Part shown: positions 1-6,385 of the stretch, one piece after another
Position numbering within the stretch: position 1 is the first letter of the stretch
Layout of the letters: the number at the start of each line of letters is the position of its first letter
DNA from: Methanosarcinales archaeon
GTDB lineage: Archaea > Halobacteriota > Syntropharchaeia > Alkanophagales > Methanospirareceae
Length of the DNA stretch: 10,479 nucleotides
Assembly: GCA_003661125.1 (NCBI GenBank)
Contig: QMVO01000038.1
Location: forward strand, 1 to 10,479
Reading direction: 5' to 3'
The notes under the pieces: generated by a model
What the model saw: only the letters and a program-made list of their open reading frames with translations
Database searches by the model: none
Told to the model about the DNA's origin: nothing
Translations under genes and position numbers: made by a program

Positions 1-8
1 ATAACAAA

Positions 9-347
9 ATGTCTAAACATGAGGAGCATGTATGGCTCGATACCGAAATTGTATTTTCATGTCCACTGTGTTCAACCGCATTCAGACTCCTTCATTGTGA
101 GCCAGATGGGAACCATAAATTCATATTGGATAAAGAGCAACGAGATGCAATAGTTGCAAGGCGCGTTACAGACAATATCGACACAACCTACGAATGGCTC
201 GCTATGAAATTCGGGATTACACGCAGTACGCTATTGCATGAGGTACTACGCAAAATAGATCAGGATAATAAAGTTCTGCAATGGGCTTCCAAAAAACTGA
301 ATATGTCCATTGATGATATTTTACGTGAGGTGAACAAATATGATTGA
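9..347 (+). CDS. Small putative zinc-binding, HTH-containing protein
   Basis: 112-aa protein of unknown role. Near the N terminus (residues 18-30) is a CxxC pair (SCPLCS) followed by a further Cys and His, suggesting a small metal-binding knuckle. Residues about 59-82 (YEWLAMKFGITRSTLLHEVL) have the hydrophobic spacing and central turn of a helix-turn-helix, so DNA or RNA binding is plausible. The frame is open back to the window edge, so a start further upstream cannot be excluded. The next gene follows 21 nt after the stop with its own ribosome binding site, so the two are probably co-transcribed. I do not recognise a specific family. A viral transcription regulator is the most natural guess, by inference only. 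Confidence 0.6.
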   Translation: MSKHEEHVWLDTEIVFSCPLCSTAFRLLHCEPDGNHKFILDKEQRDAIVARRVTDNIDTTYEWLAMKFGITRSTLLHEVLRKIDQDNKVLQWASKKLNMSIDDILREVNKYD

Positions 348-368
348 AAGGGTAGTAGGAGGAAAAAA

Positions 369-554
369 ATGAAACATTATTGTCCGCTAAAGCGTAAACG
401 ATACAAACGCAATGAGTTACTGCAAATCTGTCCAGGATGTGATTTCCCAGCACGCCATTCTTGCCCCGGAATTGTTCTCTTTAAGGAAAGCGAAAGGCAA
501 GAATATTTGGCATTAATGAATTTAGATTTCATATTAAAACGCTTTACGAAGTAA
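369..554 (+). CDS. Small Cys-rich (zinc-ribbon-like) basic protein
   Basis: 61-aa protein with four cysteines (C5, C21, C24, C32) and nearby histidines (H4, H30). The CPGC knuckle at 21-24 points to a zinc-stabilised mini-domain. The N-terminal third is very basic (KRKRYKR), compatible with nucleic-acid binding. Its start is supported by GGAGG at 358-362, six bases before the ATG. It lies directly downstream of the other Cys-containing small protein and 14 nt upstream of the tRNA gene. Function unknown. Confidence 0.6.
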   Translation: MKHYCPLKRKRYKRNELLQICPGCDFPARHSCPGIVLFKESERQEYLALMNLDFILKRFTK

Positions 555-568
555 ATAAATAGAAATTT

Positions 569-641
569 AGCCTGGTAGTGTAGCGGACAATCATTTGAGG
601 CTTTGGACCTCAAGACGGTGGTTCAAATCCACCCCAGGCTA
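569..641 (+). tRNA. tRNA-Gln (anticodon TTG)
   Basis: A 73-nt cloverleaf. The acceptor stem AGCCTGG (569-575) pairs perfectly with CCAGGCT (634-640), followed by discriminator A641. The anticodon stem TGAGG/CCTCA flanks the loop CTTTGGA (601-607), with anticodon TTG at 603-605 (Gln, CAA codons). The T arm is GGTGG-TTCAAAT-CCACC. The D stem is short (about 3 bp with a G-T pair), as is common in Glu/Gln tRNAs. CCA is not encoded, as is usual in archaea, and no intron is seen. The gene sits inside the viral gene block, so it is probably virus-encoded. A host tRNA at a provirus boundary is the alternative, but no integrase lies nearby. Confidence 0.93.
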
Positions 642-646
642 ATCTT

Positions 647-666
647 TTGTAAACGTTCCCTTTTTA
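647..666 (+). promoter_or_regulatory. Conserved promoter-like element, copy 1 (upstream of HicB)
   Basis: Reads TTGTAAACGTTCCCTTTTTA. It differs from copy 3 (7709-7728) by one base. It starts 5 nt after the tRNA and its T-rich box ends 31 nt before the ATG at 698, which has no Shine-Dalgarno sequence. If TTTTTA is the TATA box, transcription would start about 8 nt before the ATG. A terminator role for the CCC-T5 tract behind the tRNA is an alternative. Confidence 0.6.
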
Positions 667-697
667 GCAAAAATAAAACATTTTATTTAATTGAAAA

Positions 698-862
698 ATG
701 ACGACTAAAAAAATATCTATTGTTATAGAAAAAGATGAAGACGACGATTTTTTTGTAGCCGAATGTCCATCTCTTCCGGGATGTTATACACAGGGGGAAA
801 CATTGGGTGAAGCTTTGAAAAACATACATGAAGTGATTGAATTGTGTCTTGAAGAAATGTAA
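698..862 (+). CDS. Orphan HicB-like antitoxin-fold protein
   Basis: 54-aa protein matching the HicB N-terminal pattern: a beta strand (KKISIVIEKDED), then FFVAECPSLPGC, then YTQGETLGEALKNIHEVIELCLEE. This is the partly degraded RNase H-like fold of type II HicB antitoxins. No HicA toxin gene is seen on either side, and no separate C-terminal DNA-binding domain is present, so it is an orphan short form. Such proteins are frequent in archaea and their viruses. It could block a host HicA toxin or act in another way; both are inference. The stop codon TAA (860-862) lies inside the next promoter-like element, and the coding region is followed after 38 nt by the protease gene. It lacks an obvious ribosome binding site and may be nearly leaderless. 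Confidence 0.85.
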   Translation: MTTKKISIVIEKDEDDDFFVAECPSLPGCYTQGETLGEALKNIHEVIELCLEEM

Positions 863-876
863 ACGTCCCCTTTTTA
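857..876 (+). promoter_or_regulatory. Conserved promoter-like element, copy 2 (upstream of protease gene)
   Basis: Reads ATGTAAACGTCCCCTTTTTA and overlaps the last codon and stop of the HicB gene. TTTTTA (871-876) is centred about 27 nt before the ATG at 901, the distance of an archaeal TATA box to the start point. The protease mRNA would then be leaderless, which fits the lack of any Shine-Dalgarno sequence before 901. Confidence 0.65.
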
Positions 877-900
877 ATTCCGCTTCCCGTTTTTTCAAAT

Positions 901-2427
901 ATGCCATACAAAACCAATGCAGACTTACCAAAGAGCATTCGCAATAGCTTGCCTGAACACGCGCAGACGATATTCCGCAAAGCTTACAATGCTGCTTCTG
1001 AACAGTATGGCACGGATGATGAAGCACGATTAAACAAAATCGCTTGGGCTGCAGTAAAGAAAATTTACGAAAAGGTTGATGACAAATGGGTACTCAAGAA
1101 AGGCAAGAAAGCAATAGCTGATGCCTTGGAAATACATCCGCATGATCACAGACCGTATATGGTAAATGATGATGGCACTACATATAATTCATTTGATTTC
1201 AATCCAATCTATACAGCCGAATACAATAGTGACGATTGGGTACCAGTCGCAAAAGTCGGTCAGGCTATGCGATTAGCGGGAAATTCTTCCGAGTTCCCTT
1301 CTATTATCTTTCCCACGGCAGAAGGGTTTAAAAAAGCTGTCGAATTGTTCAACGAACTTAAGGCGCCTGGATATGTGAATAGAAATCACAATCCTGACGA
1401 TATTATACCAGGTGCAAACATAACAGCGCTGAAATTTGAAGACCCTTTCTTATATGCGAAATTCAACGAGACCGGTATTGCTGCCATAAATGACGCAGTT
1501 AAAGTCGGCAGGAGTATAGAAGCTATTCCATTCAAAATCGACAAGGATCATCTTCTTACTGATTTCTATGTATCTGGGATTTCTGTGCTAACAGAAGGTC
1601 ATACTCCCAGTTGCACTCCACAAATGGGTTGTGCTGATATTCCCGACATATTGGCAATTTCTGGAAAGCCAAAAACTGCACCTATCGATTCTGAATGGTC
1701 ATTTCGTGCTGCAGACTACACACAAGAGCAATTAGAGCGTGCTTGTGTTTGGGTTGATACAAGCAAACCAAAGAGCGAGCGTACCAAAAATGATTGCAAA
1801 CTGCCTATTGCACGACCTGACGGTACGATTGTTTGGCATGCCGTTCGCGCTGCCATGGCGGCTCTATTAGGTGCGCGAGGCGGAGTCGATATACCAGCGA
1901 AAGATAGAAAAACAGTCTATAACAAACTGGTAGCTGCATATCGGTTATTCGATAAAGAGCCGCCAAAATTAAAAGGAGGTGATATGATGGGAGAAGAAGT
2001 AGTCTATACTGCTGAGCAGTTAGAAGAGCGCATTGCAACTGCAGTTGCTGAAGTAACGGAAAAACTCAATAATGAACACGCAGTTGCTCTTGCGCAAATA
2101 AAAGAAGAGAAAGAGAAAGAAATAGCTGAAAAGGAAAAGGAATGGCAAGAGCAATTAAACGCAAAAGCAAAAGAACTGGAAGAATTGAGAAATCAGATAG
2201 CAAACGAAAAACGCGAGCAGATCAAAGCCAAATTACAGATGGATGAGGAAGCGGCAAAATTGCTTGAATCGTTTGAAATCCCTCATCTTGATACACTGCT
2301 AAAACTTGATCTGCCAATCGGACAACAAAATGTAGGTGTTGCAGTCGCTGGTTCGCCAGCATCAGAATCTCAGCAAAAAGTCAAAAAAGTGGGGAGATGG
2401 GATGGTACAAAATGGGTAGAAGAATAG
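901..2427 (+). CDS. ChaB - prohead protease - scaffold fusion protein
   Basis: 508-aa capsid maturation protein. Residues 1-65 are a ChaB-type domain (begins MPYKTNADLP, continues through AWAAVKKIYEK). Residues about 100-240 look like the HK97/Mu-type (S78-like) prohead protease core: candidate catalytic His163 in NRNHNPDD and Ser205 in GRSIEAIPF, followed by the FYVSGISVL strand. Residues about 266-355 form an extension often seen in phage head proteases (DCKLP at 298-302, ALLGARGGVDIP at 321-332, then FDKEPP). Residues 363-460 are Glu/Lys-rich coiled coil typical of a scaffold, followed by an acidic/hydrophobic tail ending GTKWVEE. It should assemble with capsid protein, then cleave itself and the scaffold. 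The ATG at 901 is chosen because ChaB domains begin MPYK. The position upstream of the decoration and capsid genes is canonical. Active-site assignment is by pattern, not alignment. Confidence 0.85.
   Translation: MPYKTNADLPKSIRNSLPEHAQTIFRKAYNAASEQYGTDDEARLNKIAWAAVKKIYEKVDDKWVLKKGKKAIADALEIHPHDHRPYMVNDDGTTYNSFDFNPIYTAEYNSDDWVPVAKVGQAMRLAGNSSEFPSIIFPTAEGFKKAVELFNELKAPGYVNRNHNPDDIIPGANITALKFEDPFLYAKFNETGIAAINDAVKVGRSIEAIPFKIDKDHLLTDFYVSGISVLTEGHTPSCTPQMGCADIPDILAISGKPKTAPIDSEWSFRAADYTQEQLERACVWVDTSKPKSERTKNDCKLPIARPDGTIVWHAVRAAMAALLGARGGVDIPAKDRKTVYNKLVAAYRLFDKEPPKLKGGDMMGEEVVYTAEQLEERIATAVAEVTEKLNNEHAVALAQIKEEKEKEIAEKEKEWQEQLNAKAKELEELRNQIANEKREQIKAKLQMDEEAAKLLESFEIPHLDTLLKLDLPIGQQNVGVAVAGSPASESQQKVKKVGRWDGTKWVEE
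1975..1983 (+). promoter_or_regulatory. Internal Shine-Dalgarno for a nested scaffold start
   Basis: GGAGGTGAT is a nine-base complement to the 16S rRNA 3' end, located inside the protease gene and followed at once by in-frame ATG ATG (1984-1989). The second ATG is 7 nt after GGAGG, a normal spacing. The same string precedes the decoration gene (2430-2438). Confidence 0.7.
1987..2427 (+). CDS. Nested scaffolding protein (internal start in protease gene)
   Basis: Predicted 146-aa product made of residues 363-508 of the protease fusion, in the same frame. It starts exactly where the folded protease part ends and the Glu/Lys-rich coiled coil begins. The boundary carries the strongest possible Shine-Dalgarno. 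This mirrors known nested protease/scaffold pairs such as lambda C/Nu3, in which extra scaffold is made from an internal start. The alternative start at 1984 would add one Met. Existence of the separate product is inferred from sequence. Confidence 0.65.
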   Translation: MGEEVVYTAEQLEERIATAVAEVTEKLNNEHAVALAQIKEEKEKEIAEKEKEWQEQLNAKAKELEELRNQIANEKREQIKAKLQMDEEAAKLLESFEIPHLDTLLKLDLPIGQQNVGVAVAGSPASESQQKVKKVGRWDGTKWVEE

Positions 2428-2446
2428 AAGGAGGTGATAAAAAAAC

Positions 2447-3337
2447 ATGAGTGCATTTTCCGGTATCCAAAAACCGACAAACAAAATTGTTGCCGTTGGT
2501 GACCCACTCGTAGCTGATAGAAAAGTGGGTGGCACAGTAACAAATATGAAACCCGGTAGGTTAGTCAAACGTGGCTCTACTGACTTCGATATTGCCATAG
2601 GAACCGCTTTCGATGTCTGTGGATGGTTGGGCTATGAGCAAGCGCATCCAAGTTATCGCCCAACTGATGTTGATACTGCATATGCCGCAGATGACATGGC
2701 GCCAGTGCTATACGGCGGCAAATTCGTTATCGTAGGCTCGTTAGTTAAGGGATGTGTTGTCACACAAGGCGAGTATCTTGCGAATTGGACGAATGGGCAG
2801 GTAATAGGTCCGATAGCAATGATGGAAGGCGGGTTAGCTTTAGGTATCCCGTTCGAGAAAGCTACCTCTGAGCAAACAACCTACATCGAATTGCCGGCTG
2901 ATATGGTTGTGAAGGATGTGATTGTGGACGTATCTACAAATGTCGCATCATCGCATATTGACATCGGTATCCTTTCAACCGAATCGGGTGGCGATGCAGA
3001 TGGGTTCCTCGATGGCGAATCATGTGCAGCCGCAGGTAAGGTGGAGCATAATATGGTCGATGCTACTGCCGCGAACAACACTCTTGGTGCTTTGCTTGTC
3101 GAATCCGACATCAAGAGTGCCGATGGGACAGCTCTATTTTACAGCGTGCCCAAACAACCAGGACATGTCTGCGATGGTACTGCAAAGACTATTACGTACA
3201 CTACTTCAGATCATGCTATCGAAGGAACGTTCTGGGTAGTTCTCGAAGCAGAAGGATTTAATATCGTAGGCAAAGCAGTGGAATCCGTAGATGCGAGTTC
3301 CGCGGCACAAGACATAATGCTTTTAAGCAGCATATAA
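2447..3337 (+). CDS. Capsid decoration-like protein, two domains
   Basis: 296-aa, beta-rich protein located between protease/scaffold and major capsid protein, the usual place for a decoration (head-stabilising) protein. The N-terminal part (about 1-140) is a Gly/Val-rich barrel-like region with VGDPLVADRKVGGTVTNM near the start and VGSLVKGCVVTQGEYLANW at 96-114. The C-terminal part (about 146-296) is a second beta-sandwich with a Gly/Asp-rich turn (GGDADGFLDGES, 181-192) and repeated beta strands, resembling phage surface domains. Cysteines are few. The start is supported by GGAGGTGAT at 2430-2438, 19 nt after the previous stop. A role in binding the capsid surface is inferred from position and fold style; a head fibre or minor capsid protein is the alternative. 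Confidence 0.65.
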   Translation: MSAFSGIQKPTNKIVAVGDPLVADRKVGGTVTNMKPGRLVKRGSTDFDIAIGTAFDVCGWLGYEQAHPSYRPTDVDTAYAADDMAPVLYGGKFVIVGSLVKGCVVTQGEYLANWTNGQVIGPIAMMEGGLALGIPFEKATSEQTTYIELPADMVVKDVIVDVSTNVASSHIDIGILSTESGGDADGFLDGESCAAAGKVEHNMVDATAANNTLGALLVESDIKSADGTALFYSVPKQPGHVCDGTAKTITYTTSDHAIEGTFWVVLEAEGFNIVGKAVESVDASSAAQDIMLLSSI

Positions 3338-3361
3338 AAAGGAGGTGAGAAAAAATAAAAA

Positions 3362-4228
3362 ATGGCTGATGCAACAAATTCGTTAGAAGAGTTCTCGAAG
3401 TATGTAGATGCAGAATTGGTAGAACCGTTACGTGCAGTTCTGATAGGCCGTAAAATCGTGCCAGTAACGCCAGAGCATGGACTCGGTGTGTCCGCAGTCG
3501 AATTCCACAAGATAGTGGAGATGGGTGAAGGTGTGGTAACATACAGTTTCTCCGATGCTGGCGAAGACGAAATCAATATTACACCAACCACACTTAAACT
3601 GCCGATACACATAAAAGATTACAGAATAGACCGCAGGCATTACGAATCGTATCGCGAGAAAGGTATAAATATTGATAACAGTACCGCGCTGAGTGCTGCT
3701 TTCGTTGCTGCAAACAAAGAAGATGCGACAATCATTCGTGGCTATGCTGGTGATGGGTCTACATATGATATCAAAGGGCTATATGAAGGTGCCGGCAACA
3801 CATACGCAGGCAGCGATTTTGGTACCGCCGGTAATCCCACGGATGCAGTCGCAGGAGCAATGGATGCATTGGAACAGGACGATGTCCCCGTTTCAAGCTG
3901 CAATCTCATTCTACATCCGACACAGCGAAATGAACTTCGTGCACTTCGGAATAGCTATGGAATACGAGAAGAGCCAGAAGTATTGGAAATGCTGAATGGA
4001 GGGGCAATTTACAGCTCGAAAGCACTCACTGCCGGTACGGGATTGCTCATTCCAACAGTAAATTTGGCAAGACCGTATTTCGACTATTTCCTTGGTGTCG
4101 ATTGGAGGACTGAGCATGGTACAGAAAGCGAGCACCCTGATACAAGCGATTTGCATGGACGTGTATATAGCACAGGCGTATTGAGAATCAAGCATGATGT
4201 AGCGATCTGCACAATCACGGGGATATAA
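3362..4228 (+). CDS. Major capsid protein, HK97 fold (encapsulin-like type)
   Basis: 288-aa protein following the decoration gene. It has the signature run of HK97-fold capsid proteins related to the encapsulin/linocin group: an N-terminal helix (SLEEFSKYVDAELVEPLRAV), then IGRKIVPVTPEHGLG, the E-loop region VEFHKIVEMGEGVVTYSF, TTLKLPIHIKDYRIDRR, and a spine helix around STALSAAFVAANKEDATIIRG (residues about 107-127). The C-terminal part (VLRIKHDVAICTITGI) matches the closing strand. No long N-terminal delta domain is present, consistent with a separate scaffold supplied by the protease fusion gene. GGAGGTGA lies at 3341-3348, an unusually long 13-nt A-rich spacer before the ATG. The protein would form the icosahedral shell. 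Confidence 0.85.
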   Translation: MADATNSLEEFSKYVDAELVEPLRAVLIGRKIVPVTPEHGLGVSAVEFHKIVEMGEGVVTYSFSDAGEDEINITPTTLKLPIHIKDYRIDRRHYESYREKGINIDNSTALSAAFVAANKEDATIIRGYAGDGSTYDIKGLYEGAGNTYAGSDFGTAGNPTDAVAGAMDALEQDDVPVSSCNLILHPTQRNELRALRNSYGIREEPEVLEMLNGGAIYSSKALTAGTGLLIPTVNLARPYFDYFLGVDWRTEHGTESEHPDTSDLHGRVYSTGVLRIKHDVAICTITGI

Positions 4229-4244
4229 CTATTATTTGCTGAAC

Positions 4245-4481
4245 ATGGCAACAACAGAGACACGCAAGAAGAAGAAAGTGAAAGAGACAGAAAAAGTACC
4301 AGAAAAAACAAAAAAACCACGATTCTTAGAACTCGTCAAAGTACGCGCACTAATCAATATCTCGTTTGGCAAACGTCCCGGGTATGACCGTAAAAGGTAT
4401 CAGAGAGGCGAAATATTTTATCTCACTCGTGAGCTAATCAAAGAATTAGGCGAAGGACGAGCAGTAGAAATAGTGAAATGA
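4245..4481 (+). CDS. Small basic protein of the head-tail region
   Basis: 78-aa protein with a Lys/Glu-rich N-terminal tail (first 25 residues) and a compact C-terminal part (VRALINISFGKRPGYDRKRYQ, GEIFYLTRELIKEL, AVEIVK). This resembles short phage proteins found after the capsid gene, whose core reads as a small barrel with a GxxF/E turn. I choose the ATG at 4245 rather than the TTG at 4236, nine bases upstream. There is no clear Shine-Dalgarno sequence; translation is probably coupled to the capsid gene 16 nt upstream. The stop overlaps the next start (ATGA). Function unknown, perhaps a connector accessory. Confidence 0.65.
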   Translation: MATTETRKKKKVKETEKVPEKTKKPRFLELVKVRALINISFGKRPGYDRKRYQRGEIFYLTRELIKELGEGRAVEIVK

Positions 4482-4735
4482 CATTGTCAGAGGAACAGTT
4501 GGAACAATTATATCGCATCACAGTAGAGAATCGGCGCGATATTGAATGGATCCGAAACCGACTACAGCAGGGAAACAGTGTAATGGATTCTCTCAATCAG
4601 CGTCTGAAGATGATTGAATCGGAAAGCGCGTATCTCAGAGGCAGAATAGGTGCTTTTCTCATTTTCTTTGCTTTCGCAATCTCGCTCGGTTTACAGGGAC
4701 TGAATTGGATTTTCTCATACTTCTGGAGGTCATAA
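4478..4735 (+). CDS. Small coiled-coil protein with C-terminal membrane segment
   Basis: 85-aa protein. Residues 1-50 form an amphipathic helix/coiled coil (LEQLYRITVENRRDIEWIRNRL, then VMDSLNQRLKMIESE). Residues about 56-80 are a single hydrophobic membrane segment (IGAFLIFFAFAISLGLQGLNWIF) with a short basic tail. This layout resembles the XhlA-type holin-associated proteins of phages, but similarity by topology alone is weak evidence. It overlaps the previous gene by four bases (ATGA), so translation is coupled. A membrane protein inside a head-neck operon is unusual; a lysis or membrane-anchoring role is possible. Confidence 0.6.
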   Translation: MTLSEEQLEQLYRITVENRRDIEWIRNRLQQGNSVMDSLNQRLKMIESESAYLRGRIGAFLIFFAFAISLGLQGLNWIFSYFWRS

Positions 4736-4742
4736 AGAAAAA

Positions 4743-5165
4743 ATGAATCTGATTTCGGGAACATACACCGATATGGATATAGTGAAGAATAATTATATCC
4801 TCACTGAGCTATATGATACAGACACTCTTGACGCTCAAATTACGAATGCTGCGCAGGAAGCAAAACGCTGGGTAAACAATTTCCTTGGACGTCAAACAGA
4901 TTTCACGGCTGCCGAATTAGAAGAAGCAGAGAATGAATGCATTGTATCCGCAGCATGTTTGCGAACTGCATGCATTCTACAACAGAAACAGCAAGAACGA
5001 GGTAGTATCGCAGAAGAAACTTTACGCGATTGCAAAGAAGCAGAAAAAATTTTAGCTATTTGGATGAAAAATCATGGCTTAACCCCGCCAGACGAAATGA
5101 AAAAAAGCGGACGTATCAATCCTGAACCTTTATATGTTTATCCTGACGTAGAGTATGTCATATAG
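4743..5165 (+). CDS. Head-tail connector (adaptor) -like protein
   Basis: 140-aa, mostly helical protein. The region TLDAQITNAAQEAKRWVNNFLGR (28-50) followed by acidic helices with several Cys and a short hydrophobic helix resembles the gp6/gp15-type adaptor proteins that bind below the portal. Size and location (after capsid, before tail terminator) fit this role. The start is supported by GGAGGTCAT around 4725-4733. The C terminus (PEPLYVYPDVEYVI) is extended and could dock to a neighbour. Assignment rests on position and secondary-structure style, not on a clear motif. Confidence 0.55.
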   Translation: MNLISGTYTDMDIVKNNYILTELYDTDTLDAQITNAAQEAKRWVNNFLGRQTDFTAAELEEAENECIVSAACLRTACILQQKQQERGSIAEETLRDCKEAEKILAIWMKNHGLTPPDEMKKSGRINPEPLYVYPDVEYVI

Positions 5166-5169
5166 GAGG

Positions 5170-5298
5170 ATGAAAATAGGAATAGGAAAAATGACAATTG
5201 ATAGTTACTTTTCATATCCCGAAGATGAACAGGAAAGAAGAGAATATATAGAATTGGAGAAAAAAAGGAAAAAGACAGAGGTAAAAGAAAATGGATAA
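5170..5298 (+). CDS. Possible 42-aa charged small protein
   Basis: Fills the 125-nt space between the connector-like gene and the next gene, which it overlaps by 8 nt (ATG at 5291). The sequence is very hydrophilic (YPEDEQERREYIELEKKRKK). The GGAGG at 5165-5169 touches the first ATG, so the real start may be the ATG at 5191 (35 aa). Tight packing with both neighbours supports a real gene, but no family is recognised. Confidence 0.4.
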   Translation: MKIGIGKMTIDSYFSYPEDEQERREYIELEKKRKKTEVKENG

Positions 5299-5605
5299 TA
5301 GAGAAAAGAAACTGTTTTTAGAAGAATTGGATAAGCGTGCACGGCGATGGCAAAGAAAACGCGAAGATGCATTAAGCCGACTTGAACAACCAAAAAACGA
5401 ATACGAAAAGAAGAGAGCTGAAATTGATTTGTCTGTTGCAGAGGCTGCATTAAAACGCATTGAAAAACGTAAAGAAGAATTGGTAACACCAAAAGAGGAA
5501 AAGAGCGAAGAGAAGAAAGAAGAAAAGAAAAGAGAAGAAAAAAAGCATAAAAAGGAAGCAAAAAGACAATGGGAAGCGACAAAAAACATAAAAGAGAATG
5601 ATTAA
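5291..5605 (+). CDS. Lys/Glu-rich coiled-coil protein
   Basis: 104-aa protein, almost entirely charged helix. Residues 5-62 form one long amphipathic helix; residues 66-95 are a near pure Lys/Glu tract (KEEKSEEKKEEKKREEKKHKK). No catalytic motif is present. It overlaps the genes on both sides by 8 nt each, so it belongs to the head-neck operon. It may be a minor structural or assembly chaperone protein; function unknown. The A-rich coding sequence creates long phenylalanine/serine-rich open frames on the opposite strand, which are artefacts. Confidence 0.6.
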   Translation: MDNREKKLFLEELDKRARRWQRKREDALSRLEQPKNEYEKKRAEIDLSVAEAALKRIEKRKEELVTPKEEKSEEKKEEKKREEKKHKKEAKRQWEATKNIKEND

Positions 5606-6029
5606 ATCTATCTTAGATGGAATCAAGCATATTCTCCAGAATGATGCAGACACAAAAGACGTGATCAAATCCTATTATTATCATCTTCCCGTATCAGGTG
5701 CACGCGACCCTTGCTGCATCCTCGGATATAATATCTCGTTTAATATAGACAAAGAACGTTCTTATCTCAATAGTTCAATACCTGGACGATTCTGGTCTGC
5801 TTCTGTTTCTATTTTACTTTTAGGTAGAGTTTATGAACGTACTCCTTCGCGGTTTGAAGCAATGATAGAAATTCTGGATAAATTACAAGGCGATGCATAT
5901 GAAGCGCTCACGAATGACAAAACACTAAACGGTACAGTCCTCAAGAGTCAACCTGTTTCTATACACAATATCTTCCTCGATGAATACTATGGATATGAGA
6001 TATCTATTGAGATCACAAAATCTGATTAA
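5598..6029 (+). CDS. Tail terminator / tail completion-like protein
   Basis: 143-aa protein with the pattern of phage tail terminators (gpU/gp17-like): an N-terminal helix (IKSILDGIKHILQNDADTKDVI), beta strands (CILGYNISFNIDKE; SASVSILLLGRVYE), a central helix (PSRFEAMIEILDKLQGDAYEAL) and C-terminal strands (LNGTVLKSQPVSIHNIF, YYGYEISIEI). It lies last in the head-neck operon and before the tail module, as expected for the protein that caps the tail tube and joins it to the head. It overlaps the upstream gene by 8 nt. Its stop codon overlaps, tail to tail, the stop of the minus-strand gene. Assigned by pattern and context. Confidence 0.6.
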   Translation: MIKSILDGIKHILQNDADTKDVIKSYYYHLPVSGARDPCCILGYNISFNIDKERSYLNSSIPGRFWSASVSILLLGRVYERTPSRFEAMIEILDKLQGDAYEALTNDKTLNGTVLKSQPVSIHNIFLDEYYGYEISIEITKSD

Positions 6030-6385
6030 AAGTAGTCTTCAAGTTTCTTATTAATAGCTTTCATTTCTTTTTTATTTTTTATCTCTTCTCTCCACCGCTT
6101 ATTTAGTTTTTCCAATGCACCCGGCATCACGTTTGGCCAGAACATACCGAAAAATGCGAACCCCAAACAGATGAAAATAGTAGCTGGGTCTAAGCCCGAA
6201 TAAATAGCAGTAGGGACATTTGAATACTTTGGGTATTCTCCTCTGCCTTTGAAACTAAGAACCCTCTCATTATACTCAATGTTGATGCCTGATGCTTCCG
6301 CGAGCTTAATTATTTCTTCGTAATTGCCATGCCATGCTTGGAATGTAAGTTCGATCATACGGTCTTCAATCATTTTTCCTATCAT
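6026..6385 (-). CDS. Putative membrane protein, unknown function
   Basis: 119-aa protein read from the minus strand. The N-terminal half is soluble (FQAWHGNYEEIIKLAEASGINIEYNE; then VLSFKGRGEYPKYSNVP). Residues about 68-88 are hydrophobic (ATIFICLGFAFFGMFWPNVM), a probable single membrane segment, followed by a basic helical tail (KLNKRWREEIKNKKEMKAINKK). Three in-frame Met codons (residues 1, 5, 10) leave the start uncertain; Met5 has weak GGAAAA in front. It overlaps the 41-aa gene upstream and is the last gene of the minus-strand cassette. Not recognised; candidates are an exclusion or membrane accessory protein. Confidence 0.6.
   Translation of the reverse strand: MIGKMIEDRMIELTFQAWHGNYEEIIKLAEASGINIEYNERVLSFKGRGEYPKYSNVPTAIYSGLDPATIFICLGFAFFGMFWPNVMPGALEKLNKRWREEIKNKKEMKAINKKLEDYF

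Noticed and set aside
569..641. The tRNA gene as a provirus attachment site
   Set aside because: No integrase gene or repeated 3' tRNA segment is seen in the window, and virus-like genes lie close on the right side; not supportable here.
683..1027. 114-aa minus-strand frame covering HicB and the start of the protease gene
   Set aside because: Both plus-strand genes have clear family patterns; the antisense translation shows none.
3211..3612. 133-aa minus-strand open frame across the decoration/capsid junction
   Set aside because: Spans the junction of two well-supported plus-strand genes and has a Ser/Pro/Thr-rich translation typical of shadow frames.
4236..4244. Upstream TTG start for the small basic protein
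   Set aside because: The ATG nine bases later gives a normal N terminus and there is no Shine-Dalgarno sequence that favours TTG.
4371..4379. AAACGTCCC, a partial match to the four-copy element
   Set aside because: It lies inside a coding region (Lys-Arg-Pro codons), has no TTGT before and no T-tract after.
5205..5589. Two long minus-strand frames rich in Phe/Ser/Leu that look like membrane proteins
   Set aside because: They are the reverse complement of the Lys/Glu-rich coiled-coil gene; A-rich codons become TTT/CTT/TTC on the other strand.
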